Shown here piece by piece: positions 17,513-27,501 of a stretch of 64,000 bases of DNA. The stretch's first letter is position 1, and the number at the start of each line of letters is the position of its first letter. The notes beneath the pieces were generated by a model, which made no database searches, had not been told where the DNA came from, and saw nothing but the letters and a program-made list of their open reading frames with translations. This DNA is from Candidatus Brocadia sp. (GTDB lineage Bacteria; Planctomycetota; Brocadiia; Brocadiales; Brocadiaceae): NCBI GenBank assembly GCA_021646415.1, contig SOEU01000008.1, forward strand, positions 1 through 64,000. Direction: 5' to 3'. The translations under genes and the position numbers were made by a program.

Positions 17513-19993
17513 CTATAGGCTACTTTCGGCATTTGCCAGTGCAGGTTCCGGGGTTTCAATTACTTCGTCAAAGACCAGTTTACCATCCTGTACCCTCGCC
17601 TTCACAAGTTTCTTCCCCTCGAATCTGCCCTGTAAGATTTCTTCTGAAAGGGGATCCTCTAAATAACTTTCTATCGCCCTTCGAAGTGGACGTGCCCCAA
17701 AATTTTGATTGTACCCTTTTTCTATCAAAAAGTCTAAAACCTCGTCGGTCAGCGTAATGCTGATGTTGAAGTTATACAGCCTCTTTTTAACACCGATTAA
17801 TTCTATTTCAATGATCTTTTTCAAATCTTCCTTATCCAATGGCTTGAAGACAATTATATTATCCACCCTGTTTAAAAACTCCGGACGGAAGTGTTTTTCG
17901 ACTTCTTTCTTTAATTGCTCTTTCATCATTTCGTAAGTATGTGCATCCGTTACTTTTTTGAAACCTAAAGATGCCTGGTTCTTGATAACATCTGCTCCAA
18001 TGTTTGAAGTCATAATAATAACCACATTACGAAAATCCACGTGACGTCCGAAGCTATCCGTTAATTTCCCATCCTCCATAATTTGCAGTAACATGTTAAA
18101 TACATCCGGATGAGCCTTTTCAATTTCGTCAAGCAGTACAACGGCATACGGGCGACGTCGGATTTTTTCTGTAAGCTGCCCGCCCTCTTCATAGCCTACA
18201 TAACCGGGAGGAGCGCCAATCAATCTGGAAATGTTATGTTTTTCCATATACTCAGACATGTCAATCTGAACAAGGGCTTCCTCTTCACCAAACAGGAATT
18301 TCGCCAGTGACCTGGCAAGGTGCGTCTTCCCAACGCCGGATGGCCCTACAAATATAAAAGAAGCCACAGGACGATTTGGATTCTTCAACCCTGCACGGGA
18401 ACGGCGTATCGCTTTAGCAACCGCTTTTGTAGCCTCTTCCTGGCTAATCACCATCTTGTGAAGTTCTTCTTCCATGCGCAGCAATCTTTTGGCCTCGGCA
18501 GATTCGATACGTGTCATGGGAATTCCTGTCATTTTGGAAACGACTTCGGCAACTATTTCGCTATTCACGACACCTTCAACCTCAGCGCGGGTCTCCCGCC
18601 ATTCTTTCTCAATGGTTTCCTTTTTCTTTTTCAGCTTATCAGCCTTGTCTCTTAACCGGGCCGCCCTTTCAAAATCCTGTATTGCCACAGACTCGTCTTT
18701 ATCTTTTTCCAGCTTATTGATCTCTTCCTCTATATGTCTTAAATCTGGTGGCTGGGTGGTTGCCTTAAGCCGTACCCTTGCACATGCTTCATCAAGCACA
18801 TCAATTGCTTTATCAGGGAGATATCTTCCCGTAATGTAACGAATGGATAGTTCGGTTGCGGCTTCTAAAGCATCGTCCGTAATTTGAACTTTGTGATGCG
18901 CTTCATAACGGTCACGAAGTCCTTTTAATATTTCAATCGTTTCCGGTTTTGAGGGAGGCTCGACAATAATCGTCTGAAACCTTCTTTCTAAGGCACCGTC
19001 TTTTTCAATATATTTTCTATATTCATCCAGGGTAGTAGCGCCAACGCACTGGATTTCCCCCCGCGACAATGCAGGTTTTAATACATTGGAAGCATCGATA
19101 GCACCCTCTGCACCGCCTGCCCCCACCAGGGTATGTAACTCATCAATAAACAGAATAATATTCTTCGCCCTTTTTACTTCGGACATTACGGCCTTTATAC
19201 GCTCTTCAAACTGACCTCTGTATTTCGTGCCGGCCACCATCATTGCAAGATCCAAGGCCACAATCCGGCGATCCCGTAATAGTTCAGGGATATTCCCCTG
19301 CACCACAGCCTGCGCAAGACCTTCAACAATAGCCGTCTTCCCAACCCCTGCCTCGCCTAACAACACGGGGTTATTCTTGGTTCTACGGCACAAGACTTGA
19401 ATTACACGCTCAATCACATCTTGTCGTCCGATAACCGGGTCGAGTTCATGTTCGCGGGCCTGCTGTGTAAGGTCGCGGCCAAAAGAATCCAATGCCGGAG
19501 TTTTTGATTTCCCCTTCTTTTCCTCTTTTTCCTGATTCACACCGCCCTGCACCGCTTCCGAACCCAAAAGCCCAATAACTTCCTCCCGAACATCTTCGAG
19601 TTTTACTCCCAGATTTAACAATACTTGCGCAGCAACACCTTCCTGTTCCCTGAGCAAACCCAATAACAAATGCTCTGTTCCTATATAATTATGCCCTAAC
19701 GCCCGCGCTTCCTCCATCGCATATTCCAGCACCTTCTTTACGCGCGGGGTGAAAGGTAACTGCCCCACAGAAACAAGATCCGACCCACTTTGGACAATTT
19801 TTTCTATCTCCAGACGTATCTTTTTTAGTTCAATATCCAGGTTTTGTAAAACATTGGCAGCAACCCCGCTACCTTCTTTCACAAGCCCTAACAAGATATG
19901 CTCTGTACCAATATATTCGTGATTAAATCGCCTGGCCTCTTCTCGTGCAAGCGCCATAACCTTTCGAGCACGGTCAGTAAATCGATCAAACAT
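17513..19993 (-). CDS. clpC: ATP-dependent Clp protease ATP-binding subunit ClpC
   Basis: 826 residues, normal for ClpC. Hsp100 unfoldase that feeds substrates to ClpP in the cytoplasm. Two Clp_N repeats (1-150; [12 protein letters not shown] and [12 protein letters not shown]) precede AAA1 with [14 protein letters not shown] middle region contains a UVR motif (about 420-455), and AAA2 has [16 protein letters not shown]. The C-terminal ClpB-D2-small domain includes [11 protein letters not shown]. It lies downstream of mcsA-mcsB, the usual partners that mark proteins with phosphoarginine for ClpC. No clpP or ctsR is adjacent. Confidence 0.97.
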   Translation of the reverse strand: MFDRFTDRARKVMALAREEARRFNHEYIGTEHILLGLVKEGSGVAANVLQNLDIELKKIRLEIEKIVQSGSDLVSVGQLPFTPRVKKVLEYAMEEARALGHNYIGTEHLLLGLLREQEGVAAQVLLNLGVKLEDVREEVIGLLGSEAVQGGVNQEKEEKKGKSKTPALDSFGRDLTQQAREHELDPVIGRQDVIERVIQVLCRRTKNNPVLLGEAGVGKTAIVEGLAQAVVQGNIPELLRDRRIVALDLAMMVAGTKYRGQFEERIKAVMSEVKRAKNIILFIDELHTLVGAGGAEGAIDASNVLKPALSRGEIQCVGATTLDEYRKYIEKDGALERRFQTIIVEPPSKPETIEILKGLRDRYEAHHKVQITDDALEAATELSIRYITGRYLPDKAIDVLDEACARVRLKATTQPPDLRHIEEEINKLEKDKDESVAIQDFERAARLRDKADKLKKKKETIEKEWRETRAEVEGVVNSEIVAEVVSKMTGIPMTRIESAEAKRLLRMEEELHKMVISQEEATKAVAKAIRRSRAGLKNPNRPVASFIFVGPSGVGKTHLARSLAKFLFGEEEALVQIDMSEYMEKHNISRLIGAPPGYVGYEEGGQLTEKIRRRPYAVVLLDEIEKAHPDVFNMLLQIMEDGKLTDSFGRHVDFRNVVIIMTSNIGADVIKNQASLGFKKVTDAHTYEMMKEQLKKEVEKHFRPEFLNRVDNIIVFKPLDKEDLKKIIEIELIGVKKRLYNFNISITLTDEVLDFLIEKGYNQNFGARPLRRAIESYLEDPLSEEILQGRFEGKKLVKARVQDGKLVFDEVIETPEPALANAESSL

Positions 19994-20000
19994 AATACAC

Positions 20001-21089
20001 CTATCCTTTCAAACTTTCTGCTTTTCCCAGGCGTTTTCTTACATACGTTGCTCGAATAATATTCCTTTGAAGAGAAGTAAGTTCTCGCCCTTCTAACTTT
20101 TGTAAGTGCCCCGGTAATGTGAAAATGAAAAGCTCATTTAAAGTTTTCATTTCAATATCATTAATTATTCCTAAATTAACCCCCATACGGACCTGAGATA
20201 GTAGATGCATAATCTCCTCAGAAGTAATCATCCGCGCCACCTTCAGCATACCATAAGAACGCCACACACGATCTTCTAATTGTTCACGGCTCTCAGAAAT
20301 CAATGCCTTCCGTGCCATCCGCTCATAACTGGTAATTCTGGGAATTACACTTTCTATAATTTCAATAATTTCTGACTCAGACTTTCCGAGGGTGAATTGA
20401 TTTGATATCTGATACAGGTCTCCGGAGACCTGCGTCCCTTCACCATATAATCCCCTTACCACCAAACCCAGCTTCATTACCGCATTAAAAACCTTTTCAA
20501 TATGGTGCGTCATCCCCAATGCTGGCAGATGCAACATAACTGATGCCCTCATTCCCGTACCAACATTGGTAGGACAGGCAGTCAAATAACCAAAACGTGA
20601 AGAATATGCATAATTTAACTTTTTCTCTAACTTATTATCGACCTCGTTAATTGTTTTCCATGCCTCTTTTAGTTCAAACCCGGAACGAATTACCTGAATC
20701 CTTAAATGATCTTCTTCATTGACCATCAGGCTGATGGTCTCGGACTTCCCAAAGGCCACACCTCTTTCACCTTCTCCCCCTGCATGTTCTCGGCTGATGA
20801 GATGTCGTTCTACAAGAAAAAGTCTGTCTACGGGATTGATTTCTGCAAGGTTTATGTAACGAAGATCCGAAGTAATCTCTGCTTCTCTGATTTTATCTCT
20901 GACAATCTCTTCCAGTTCCTTTTTTTGCTTTACATTAGCCCTTGAAAGAAAAGGGAATCTCGCCACATTCCTAGCCAAACGAATCCTGCTGCTGATAACA
21001 ATGTCCGACTCAGGTCCTGTACCTCTCAGCCATTCCCCTGTATTATCAGCCAGATCACTGATCTTCACTGGTGTCGCCTGAAAGTTCAT
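20001..21089 (-). CDS. mcsB: Protein-arginine kinase McsB
   Basis: 362 residues, a phosphagen-kinase-fold enzyme that phosphorylates arginines on proteins to target them to ClpC. Diagnostic stretches are GEWLRGTGPESDIVISSRIR, the NEEDHLRI loop and the nucleotide-binding TACPTNVGTGMRAS. The ATG at 21089 lies inside the end of mcsA (35-bp overlap) but has a strong AAGGGATAGGA site, so I keep it; a GTG at 21068 is an alternative. clpC starts 7 bp after its stop. Confidence 0.95.
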   Translation of the reverse strand: MNFQATPVKISDLADNTGEWLRGTGPESDIVISSRIRLARNVARFPFLSRANVKQKKELEEIVRDKIREAEITSDLRYINLAEINPVDRLFLVERHLISREHAGGEGERGVAFGKSETISLMVNEEDHLRIQVIRSGFELKEAWKTINEVDNKLEKKLNYAYSSRFGYLTACPTNVGTGMRASVMLHLPALGMTHHIEKVFNAVMKLGLVVRGLYGEGTQVSGDLYQISNQFTLGKSESEIIEIIESVIPRITSYERMARKALISESREQLEDRVWRSYGMLKVARMITSEEIMHLLSQVRMGVNLGIINDIEMKTLNELFIFTLPGHLQKLEGRELTSLQRNIIRATYVRKRLGKAESLKG

Positions 21090-21555
21090 AAATCCTATCC
21101 CTTAACTCTGCTGCCTTTTCGTAATCCTCTTTTTCGACTGCCTTGTTCAGCTCATTTCGCAATTGCATGAGTTCATTTTTCTTAATTAATTCTTTCCCAG
21201 CCCTCGAAGGCACCTTTCCCACATGCTGGACACTGCCATGCATCTTTTCTAATAATGGAATTAATCCTTTTCTAAAAATCGTATAATCCATCGGACAACC
21301 TAGCCGACCGTGGGAGCGAAATTCCAGATAAGTTAATCCACATACAGGACAAACAATCTTAGACATCTCACTAATTTCTGGCGCTACCTGATTGATGAGG
21401 CTTGTTAATATCTCAGTAGGTGAGGGTATTTTTGTGAGCTGTGTATTGATACTCTGTGCACATTCTTCGCAGAGATGCCGTTCTTTTTTCACCGCGCCGA
21501 CAATCTCTGTTAAATGGACTGTCGCATGCTTTTTATTACAAGATTCACATTTCAT
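21055..21555 (-). CDS. mcsA: McsB activator McsA (UVR-domain zinc-finger protein)
   Basis: 166 residues. Four Cys pairs form two zinc knuckles (MKCESC/HLCEEC and IVCPVC/GLGC-type RLGCPMD). The C-terminal UVR motif KAVEKEDYEKAAELRDRI binds the Clp ATPase. In the family it activates the arginine kinase McsB. The 35-bp overlap with mcsB implies coupled translation. In Firmicutes this operon starts with the repressor gene ctsR; here the preceding gene is the Hps-RraA fusion instead, so regulation must differ. Confidence 0.92.
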   Translation of the reverse strand: MKCESCNKKHATVHLTEIVGAVKKERHLCEECAQSINTQLTKIPSPTEILTSLINQVAPEISEMSKIVCPVCGLTYLEFRSHGRLGCPMDYTIFRKGLIPLLEKMHGSVQHVGKVPSRAGKELIKKNELMQLRNELNKAVEKEDYEKAAELRDRIYELSGDTSEDQ

Positions 21556-21595
21556 TTATTCAGTTGCCTCAAACAAATCTCAGATCCAACTCTGT

Positions 21596-22900
21596 TTATC
21601 GCTTTTCCCATTTTAACACATCTATAACTTTTCCTAAAGAACTTTTTTCAGACAATATCTCTTCCCGTATCCTATTTTCTTTTTCCAAACAATCCATCCC
21701 GTAATTGACCCAGGCATCGGCCACTGAAGTGGGGATTACCATCAACCCATCGTCATCCCCTATAATCCAATCTCCCGGATTGATGTGGATTCCCGAGATA
21801 TTGATTGGTATATTAATCTCCCCAAATCCTTTTGGCTCCCCGGCAGTTGGCATTACGATTTTTGTAAAGATGGGGAAATTTAATTTTCTAACCTCCGCAA
21901 GATCACGCATTGCGCCATTGATAACGACCCCACTTATTTTTTTCTGCAATGCGCTATGGGTTGCCAATTCCCCCCACACGGCAGGCCCAACACCCCCTGC
22001 ATTTATTACAATCACGTCCCCTTCTTTTGCAATATCTATAGCTTCAACAGGCTTTGCCCAATCACCCGGATACGTCCGAACGGTAACAGCATTCCCTATT
22101 AATTTAATACTTGAATATATCGGATATAATCCAGTAATACCTTCAGCACGGTGACTGCCATCCGATATATTTGCCGTAGAAAGTTGCTTTAACGATTCAC
22201 GGATACCTTTACCCGTCACCCTTTTGAATAGCGTAGTAGAAATCCTTCGGTTTTCTCTGATTGCATTTTTAATAGTCTCTGTCGCAATTTTTACATCTTT
22301 TGATTTACTAATATATCCGCCAACTATGACAACGCTCGCCCCAGCGCTTACAGCATCTACTACATTTTCAGAATTTATACCACCTGCTACGGCAACCGGT
22401 ATCTTTATTTTACTGCAAACATGTCGCAACGTGTCAAACGGCGTCTTACCATGCATTTGATCATCTATGGCAGTGTGAACGGCAATATAATCAGCACCCC
22501 ATTTTTCTATATCGGCAACACGACCCTCAATGTCAGTATCGTTAATGCAGTCTACACAGATTTTTATACCATAATTTTTCCCTGCCTGTATACACTCCCT
22601 GATAGTTGAGGCCGGGGCATTTCCCATCACAACAGCGATGTCAGCGCCGGCTTTGGCGGCTATTTCCATTTCTGCACGACCCGCGTCCATAGTCTTCATA
22701 TCCGCAATCAACGTTCTGCCGGGGAACAATTTTCTCAAGTGGCGTACCGCATTCATCCCTTCGCTTTTAATAAGCGGAGTACCTATCTCCAGCCAATCCG
22801 CGCCGCCTTCAATTGCCGCTTCAGCAACCTTTACGGCCCTGTGAAGATCCACGAAGTCCAGGGCTACTTGTAATATTACCGTCATACTATCTACACTCAA
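21596..22900 (-). CDS. hps: Bifunctional 3-hexulose-6-phosphate synthase / RraA-like fusion
   Basis: 434 residues. The N-terminal half (about 6-215) is a KDPC/OMPDC-superfamily barrel with the signature DMKTMDAG and AVAGGIN, typical of 3-hexulose-6-phosphate synthase (formaldehyde + ribulose-5-P, or the reverse). The C-terminal half (about 225-425) is RraA/HMG-aldolase-like, with VGPAVWGELAT, GAMRDLAEV and GDDDGLMVIP. Such fusions are known in archaea and some bacteria. The start may be the TTG at 22900 (AAGGG upstream) or the ATG at 22885. It lies between queD and mcsA on the same strand. No 6-phospho-3-hexuloisomerase is in the window. Confidence 0.85.
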   Translation of the reverse strand: MSVDSMTVILQVALDFVDLHRAVKVAEAAIEGGADWLEIGTPLIKSEGMNAVRHLRKLFPGRTLIADMKTMDAGRAEMEIAAKAGADIAVVMGNAPASTIRECIQAGKNYGIKICVDCINDTDIEGRVADIEKWGADYIAVHTAIDDQMHGKTPFDTLRHVCSKIKIPVAVAGGINSENVVDAVSAGASVVIVGGYISKSKDVKIATETIKNAIRENRRISTTLFKRVTGKGIRESLKQLSTANISDGSHRAEGITGLYPIYSSIKLIGNAVTVRTYPGDWAKPVEAIDIAKEGDVIVINAGGVGPAVWGELATHSALQKKISGVVINGAMRDLAEVRKLNFPIFTKIVMPTAGEPKGFGEINIPINISGIHINPGDWIIGDDDGLMVIPTSVADAWVNYGMDCLEKENRIREEILSEKSSLGKVIDVLKWEKR

Positions 22901-22915
22901 GTTGTAAAAGAGCCC

Positions 22916-23284
22916 TTATTCGGAATATGCGGCCCCGCAACGGTCGGACTCCCAGGTTGTGACCTTTGATACCTTTACCCCTATCGGTAAGACATTCTTT
23001 AATCCATCATAAAGTATTTTGGACAGATTCTCGGTAGTAGGGTTTAAAACCTCAAAATCCGGGAGTTCGTTCAAATAAACATGATCAAATCTATTGATAA
23101 TTTCCCCAATAACCTTTTTCGCATCTCTAAAGTCCATTACCATACCCAATTTATCCAGCTTTTCAGCCTTTAAGATGACCTGTACCTTCCAATTGTGACC
23201 GTGAAGCCTTTCGCATTGCCCTTTATATTCTCGCAAGTTATGCGCTGCGGAAAAATCAGTTTCAACGACAAGTTCAAACACCAT
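22916..23284 (-). CDS. queD: 6-carboxy-tetrahydropterin synthase (QueD/PTPS family)
   Basis: 122 residues, the short bacterial length. Converts dihydroneopterin triphosphate in queuosine/7-deazaguanine synthesis. Zinc ligands are visible as the His in FSAAHNL and the two in LHGHNW; the catalytic Cys is in KGQCERLHGH and the conserved C-terminal Glu in TTWESDRCGAAY. It lies 15 bp ahead of the hps fusion. Upstream, at about 23310-23335, a 7-bp stem TAGTTAC/GTAACTA could be a leader structure, but it does not match the preQ1 consensus I know. Confidence 0.92.
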   Translation of the reverse strand: MVFELVVETDFSAAHNLREYKGQCERLHGHNWKVQVILKAEKLDKLGMVMDFRDAKKVIGEIINRFDHVYLNELPDFEVLNPTTENLSKILYDGLKNVLPIGVKVSKVTTWESDRCGAAYSE

Positions 23285-23455
23285 TGAAGCACCAAAAATG
23301 CCTTGTTTTTGCCCTAGTTACAGAAACCCGTAACTAAATACATGCAAAAAATCTTATCACTCGTAAAAATAAAAGTCAAGGGATTTCTCATTGTTTACAT
23401 AGGCCTAAACACTCATCATAAAAAAACATAGGATAATTCAAATTTATCGAACTAC

Positions 23456-25348
23456 CTATTTTCTCTTAAATTGTTTTTGCAACTCATCCAGTGAAAAATA
23501 CAGAGTTGTGGGCCTGCCATGGGGACAGTTATTTGTATATGCATTTATCCTCTTTTTCATTTTCAGAAGCTCCTCTATTTCTTGCGGTTCTAATCTCTGG
23601 CCTGCCTTAACGGCGCCCTTGCACGCCATAATGCTGATCAATTTATCCAAAATGATATCTTTCCCCTTCAGATAATCTTCATCGCTCAACCCGGCCAGCA
23701 AGCTTTCTATAAATTCCTTGCCATGTAATCGCCTCAGAACTTGCGGGAAGGAGCGAATTGCAATTGTACGCAGCCCAAACTCCTCAACCTCAACCCCCAG
23801 CCCCCTCAGATTTTCTTTTAAGCTGATAATGTTGAAAAAATCCTTTGGACTTAATTCTACCAGTTCCGGGATCAACAAACGCTGACTTGGTGATTGGGAA
23901 GTGCGCATGCCCCTTTCTATTTCATGGTATAAAATTATTTCATGCAATGCGTGTTGATCGATAATATTTAACCCGCCATCTGTCTCCTCAACAATGAAAG
24001 CATCATGTATTTGAAAGCAGGTTTTCTTTTTTCCAGTACCCTCAGAAGGAAATGCTTTTTCTTTTCTCTCTGCTTCATCACCTGCTTGAACAGTATTGCA
24101 ACCCCCTGATTTTCCTTCATTCGGAAATCCTTCTCCATCCACTTCCCTGCCCTCCTCCTTCATCAACTTTTCCTTTTTACAGGGGGAATTAAGGGGGATT
24201 TCCATCCTCTTTTGGAAGTCAAGACCAGTGAGGTTTGGGTCCGTTTTTCTAAAGGAAAACTGTTCCCAGAGAGATTTTTTTACAAGGTCAGCCTCTTCCG
24301 CCGCTACTGATTCCTTTTCCAATCCCGGAAGCGGAGACGACACCGCAATCGTCTTCGCTGTTGATTTGCTCAGTCCCTCTTTTAACGCAGAGAGGACATA
24401 ATTATAGATTGCGTTGGTATTCCGGAAGCGCACCTCGGTCTTTGTTGGATGGACATTCACATCTACTTCAGTCGGCTCTACCTGTAAAAACAGAAACAAA
24501 ATCGGATATCTCTTATGCATTAATTTCCCGCGATAGGATTCGCTAATGGCACGGAAGATTGCGCCATCTTTGATATAGCGGCCGTTCAAAAATATGAACT
24601 GCATCCTCGCATTGGCTTTGTCAAAAAAGGGTGGCACAATGAATCCCGAAAGGACAAATTGCTCTTCCCGAAGAAACACGGGAATGAGTTGTTTTTTCAT
24701 CTCATCTCCAAAACATATTGCAATTCGTTCAGCCGTATCCCGGACAGGAGGAAGATTAAATACCGTCCTGTTGTTGTGCATGAGGGTAAAATGAATCGCC
24801 GGATAGGAGAGGGCAAACCTCGTGAGTACTTCGGAAATGTAAGCCATTTCTGTGGGTATCGTCCTTAAAAATTTCTTGCGGACAGGGACATTAAAAAACA
24901 GATCGCGTACCTCAACTTGTGTGCCTTCAGGCGCACCACATTCCTTAATTTTGCCCAAAATTCCTCCATCAATCGTTACTTCCGCACCATGCAAAGACCC
25001 TTTTACCCTGGAGATAATGCTGGCATGCGAAACGGCTCCGATGCTCGACAATGCCTCTCCGCGAAAACCCAGGGTATGGATTGCAAACAGTTCGTCTGCA
25101 TTGCGAAGTTTACTGGTAGCATGGCTTTGAAATGCAAGGGCAAGGTCTTCTGCATCCATTCCAATACCGTCATCCGATATTTGTATCAACTTTCTTCCTC
25201 CATCCTCCAGATGGGTATCAATCCTTGATGCGCCCGCATCAATTGCATTTTCAATTACCTCTTTTACGACAGCCGCCGGACGATCAATCACCTCACCTGC
25301 TGCAATTTTGTTTATAACGGCTACGGGAAGAATCTTAATCTGTGACAT
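23456..25348 (-). CDS. mutL: DNA mismatch repair protein MutL
   Basis: About 630 residues. The GHKL ATPase has [26 protein letters not shown] and TLGFRGEALSSI. A Lys/Glu-rich linker (about 340-430) leads to a C-terminal dimerisation/endonuclease domain with DQHALHE, ACKGAVKAGQ and CPHGRPT. That set indicates an endonuclease-type MutL, although the last Glu of the DQHA motif is displaced by one residue (LYHE). I start at 25348 (MSQIKILP); the upstream frame to 25372 adds eight residues not typical of the family. Its 5' part is duplicated at 26891-27130. Confidence 0.95.
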   Translation of the reverse strand: MSQIKILPVAVINKIAAGEVIDRPAAVVKEVIENAIDAGASRIDTHLEDGGRKLIQISDDGIGMDAEDLALAFQSHATSKLRNADELFAIHTLGFRGEALSSIGAVSHASIISRVKGSLHGAEVTIDGGILGKIKECGAPEGTQVEVRDLFFNVPVRKKFLRTIPTEMAYISEVLTRFALSYPAIHFTLMHNNRTVFNLPPVRDTAERIAICFGDEMKKQLIPVFLREEQFVLSGFIVPPFFDKANARMQFIFLNGRYIKDGAIFRAISESYRGKLMHKRYPILFLFLQVEPTEVDVNVHPTKTEVRFRNTNAIYNYVLSALKEGLSKSTAKTIAVSSPLPGLEKESVAAEEADLVKKSLWEQFSFRKTDPNLTGLDFQKRMEIPLNSPCKKEKLMKEEGREVDGEGFPNEGKSGGCNTVQAGDEAERKEKAFPSEGTGKKKTCFQIHDAFIVEETDGGLNIIDQHALHEIILYHEIERGMRTSQSPSQRLLIPELVELSPKDFFNIISLKENLRGLGVEVEEFGLRTIAIRSFPQVLRRLHGKEFIESLLAGLSDEDYLKGKDIILDKLISIMACKGAVKAGQRLEPQEIEELLKMKKRINAYTNNCPHGRPTTLYFSLDELQKQFKRK

Positions 25349-25756
25349 ATACCAACATTCCATAAAAAGCAAGCGCCCATTCCCGAACCTGCCAGGAATG
25401 GTGCTTGCAGATCTACAATAAACAAAAACCCTTTAAGTATACATCAAATAATAACACTTAATTTATTTAAATCATAATAAATTTGTATTCCATATATTTT
25501 CATACGTCAGCTGCAAAAAACAAATCGTGTGTTATATACACAAAATTATTGTACATCAAACAAACAACAATCTACAGAGCCGGATTAAAGGATCATACAG
25601 GCGGTGCAAAACTTCATGAAAGAGTATAAGCTACCAACAAAATAAAAAAGATTAAATTTTTTCAGGGACATTCCGATAATATCGTTAATGCATACTGTTC
25701 TTTATAAGTTACTGCTGTTAAGTTAAACAGTCATTTTACTAAGGAGGAAGAAGACG
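25349..25756. other. Divergent intergenic region mutL / secreted protein A
   Basis: About 400 bp, AT-rich, without a gene. It is homologous to 27131-27501 as part of a tandem duplication, but the two have diverged. It ends in a strong AAGGAGG site for the gene at 25757. Confidence 0.6.
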
Positions 25757-26734
25757 ATGAAAAAACATCTTACATTAGTAGGTTGGTTTTCTTTTGTAAC
25801 AATTCTATCATTAATATTTGGAACAAAAGGATATAGCAACAACTTATATGAAACCAGCCTGACCGTCGCATCTTCAAGCTCCTATTCCGCTGGGGCAGAA
25901 GCAAAGATTAGTATAAGTGATACCGGCAAAGTAAAATTATTTATAGAAGGATTACGATCTGCTGATGATCAACTCATCAATCAGGATAGTATACTTGTTA
26001 CCGAAACAGAGATTAATGACAGCCCAAAAACGTATTCAGAATCATTTACCATTACGGATGGAAGAGCTGAATTAGAATTTACTCTTGATAACCTTGACAA
26101 AGGCGATAAACTAGAGATTCTCAATGTCGTAATCAATAAAGCAACGTCTCCAACGCCTACTCCAATTATAACCGCTTCACCGACGCCAACCAGTTCTCCA
26201 ATAGCGACGCCTGTAGCAACGCCTACACCATCTCTTACACGCACAAGTTCAATCCTGGCAATCCTGGTACCAGGCGGCATAATCTCAGAATTTACGGCAG
26301 CAACACCTACACCCATTACCACGCCTTCAGCTACTCCAGTGGCATCCCCCACGGCCACACCCGCAGTTATACAGGCAGACGTTGACATAAAGCCCGAAAC
26401 CATCAACCTCAAGAGCCACGGCAAATTTAAGGCATTTATCAAGTTTGATTCTGATTCTCCTTACGATGTAAATAATATTGTAACTAAAACGGTTGAATGC
26501 GAGGGGGCAGAAGCCATTGATGGGAAGGTGGATGAAAAACGGTTTATCGCAACATTTAACAGACAAGACTTGGATCTAGATTCCGAAACAAACTTTTACG
26601 GAGTTCAGAAAAGAGATGAAAAAGAAAAGCAGGAACTCACCGTTACCGGTGAATTAGAAGACGGTACAAGATTCGAGGGGAGTGATACAGTAAAAATAAA
26701 GGACCGGGGAACGAATGATGATAATGATGATTGA
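25757..26734 (+). CDS. Secreted protein with Pro/Thr-rich linkers and Ig-like C-terminal domain (paralogue A)
   Basis: 325 residues. A signal peptide (1-26, cleavage near GYS) is followed by a beta-rich N-terminal domain (about 30-130), two Thr/Pro-rich linkers (about 131-160 and 186-215), a C-terminal domain (about 217-315, VDIKPETINLKSHGKFKAFI) and an acidic tail. The C-terminal domain resembles the repeat found in many archaeal and planctomycete surface proteins (INLKSKG motif), probably an Ig-like extracellular module. AAGGAGG precedes the ATG and an intrinsic terminator follows. It is the longer of two tandem paralogues. Function unknown. Confidence 0.75.
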   Translation: MKKHLTLVGWFSFVTILSLIFGTKGYSNNLYETSLTVASSSSYSAGAEAKISISDTGKVKLFIEGLRSADDQLINQDSILVTETEINDSPKTYSESFTITDGRAELEFTLDNLDKGDKLEILNVVINKATSPTPTPIITASPTPTSSPIATPVATPTPSLTRTSSILAILVPGGIISEFTAATPTPITTPSATPVASPTATPAVIQADVDIKPETINLKSHGKFKAFIKFDSDSPYDVNNIVTKTVECEGAEAIDGKVDEKRFIATFNRQDLDLDSETNFYGVQKRDEKEKQELTVTGELEDGTRFEGSDTVKIKDRGTNDDNDD

Positions 26735-26780
26735 TGATCATGGGAAAAAGAGGCATCGTTAAACGAAATACTTTTAAAAT

Positions 26781-26816
26781 AAAAAAGGGAGGCCTAAAAA
26801 GCCTCCCTTTTTTATT
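26781..26816 (+). terminator. Intrinsic terminator after paralogue A
   Basis: Stem GGGAGGC/GCCTCCC (26787-26807) with a seven-base loop, flanked by A-run and T-run, so it can work on both strands. An identical hairpin lies at 28090-28110. Confidence 0.9.
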
Positions 26817-26890
26817 TTCTCTTTGCTACAATTATTCTTAGTAACAAACCAAAAATCTTTTCATACGAAAAACTATTGTGGCGGGGAAAA

Positions 26891-27130
26891 TACTGGTAGC
26901 ATGGCTTTGAAATGCAAGGGCAAGGGTCTTCGGCATCCATCCCAATACCATCATTCGATATTCGTATCGATTTTCTTCCCCCCATCCTCCAGATGAGTAT
27001 CAATCCTTGATGCGCTGGCATCAATTACATTTTCAATTACCTCTTTTACGACAGCCACCGAACGATCAATCACCTCGCCTGCTGCAATTTTGTTAATGAC
27101 AGTTATGGGAAGAATCTTAATTTGGGACAT
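26891..27130 (-). pseudogene. 5' fragment of mutL (duplicate)
   Basis: Copy of the first ~80 codons of mutL, beginning [20 protein letters not shown] at 27130. A one-base insertion (AAGGGTC against AAGGTC in mutL) and other substitutions break the frame, and the copy stops exactly at the duplication junction. It cannot make MutL. Confidence 0.9.
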
Positions 27131-27342
27131 ACACCACATTCCATGAAAAGCAAGCGCCAATTTCTGAACCTACCATGAGCAGTGATTATAGATTCTACAG
27201 TGAACAAAAGACCCTTGAAGTTATGCGTTAAATAATAGCACTTAATTTATTAAATCATAATAAATTAGTGTTATATTGCGAAACGACTCAGTTGTAAAAA
27301 ACAAAATCTGTGTTATTTATCAACAAAAGGGCAATAATATGC

Positions 27343-27371
27343 TTGACAAATTTATACATATATAAAATAAT
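27343..27371 (+). promoter_or_regulatory. Putative sigma-70 promoter of paralogue B
   Basis: TTGACA at 27343-27348 and AATAAT at 27366-27371, spacer 17 bp, about 130 bp ahead of the ATG at 27502. The corresponding region of copy A has no equally good match. Confidence 0.5.
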
Positions 27372-27501
27372 TAAATTTATTCAGGAATGTGCCGATTATT
27401 TAAAACAAGCACTAATGTTGTCTTATTGAATAATATTTTTTTCTTAAGTTTTTACTTGTTGTTTAAGTGAAAAAGATTTTCCTAACACAGGAGGAAGAAA
27501 A

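Noticed and set aside
23300-23345. preQ1 riboswitch before queD
   Set aside because: A good 7-bp hairpin exists, but the A-rich tail and conserved loop of preQ1 classes are absent in the right orientation.
26812-27160. Two separate small genes in the mutL fragment
   Set aside because: Both are pieces of one frameshifted mutL copy.
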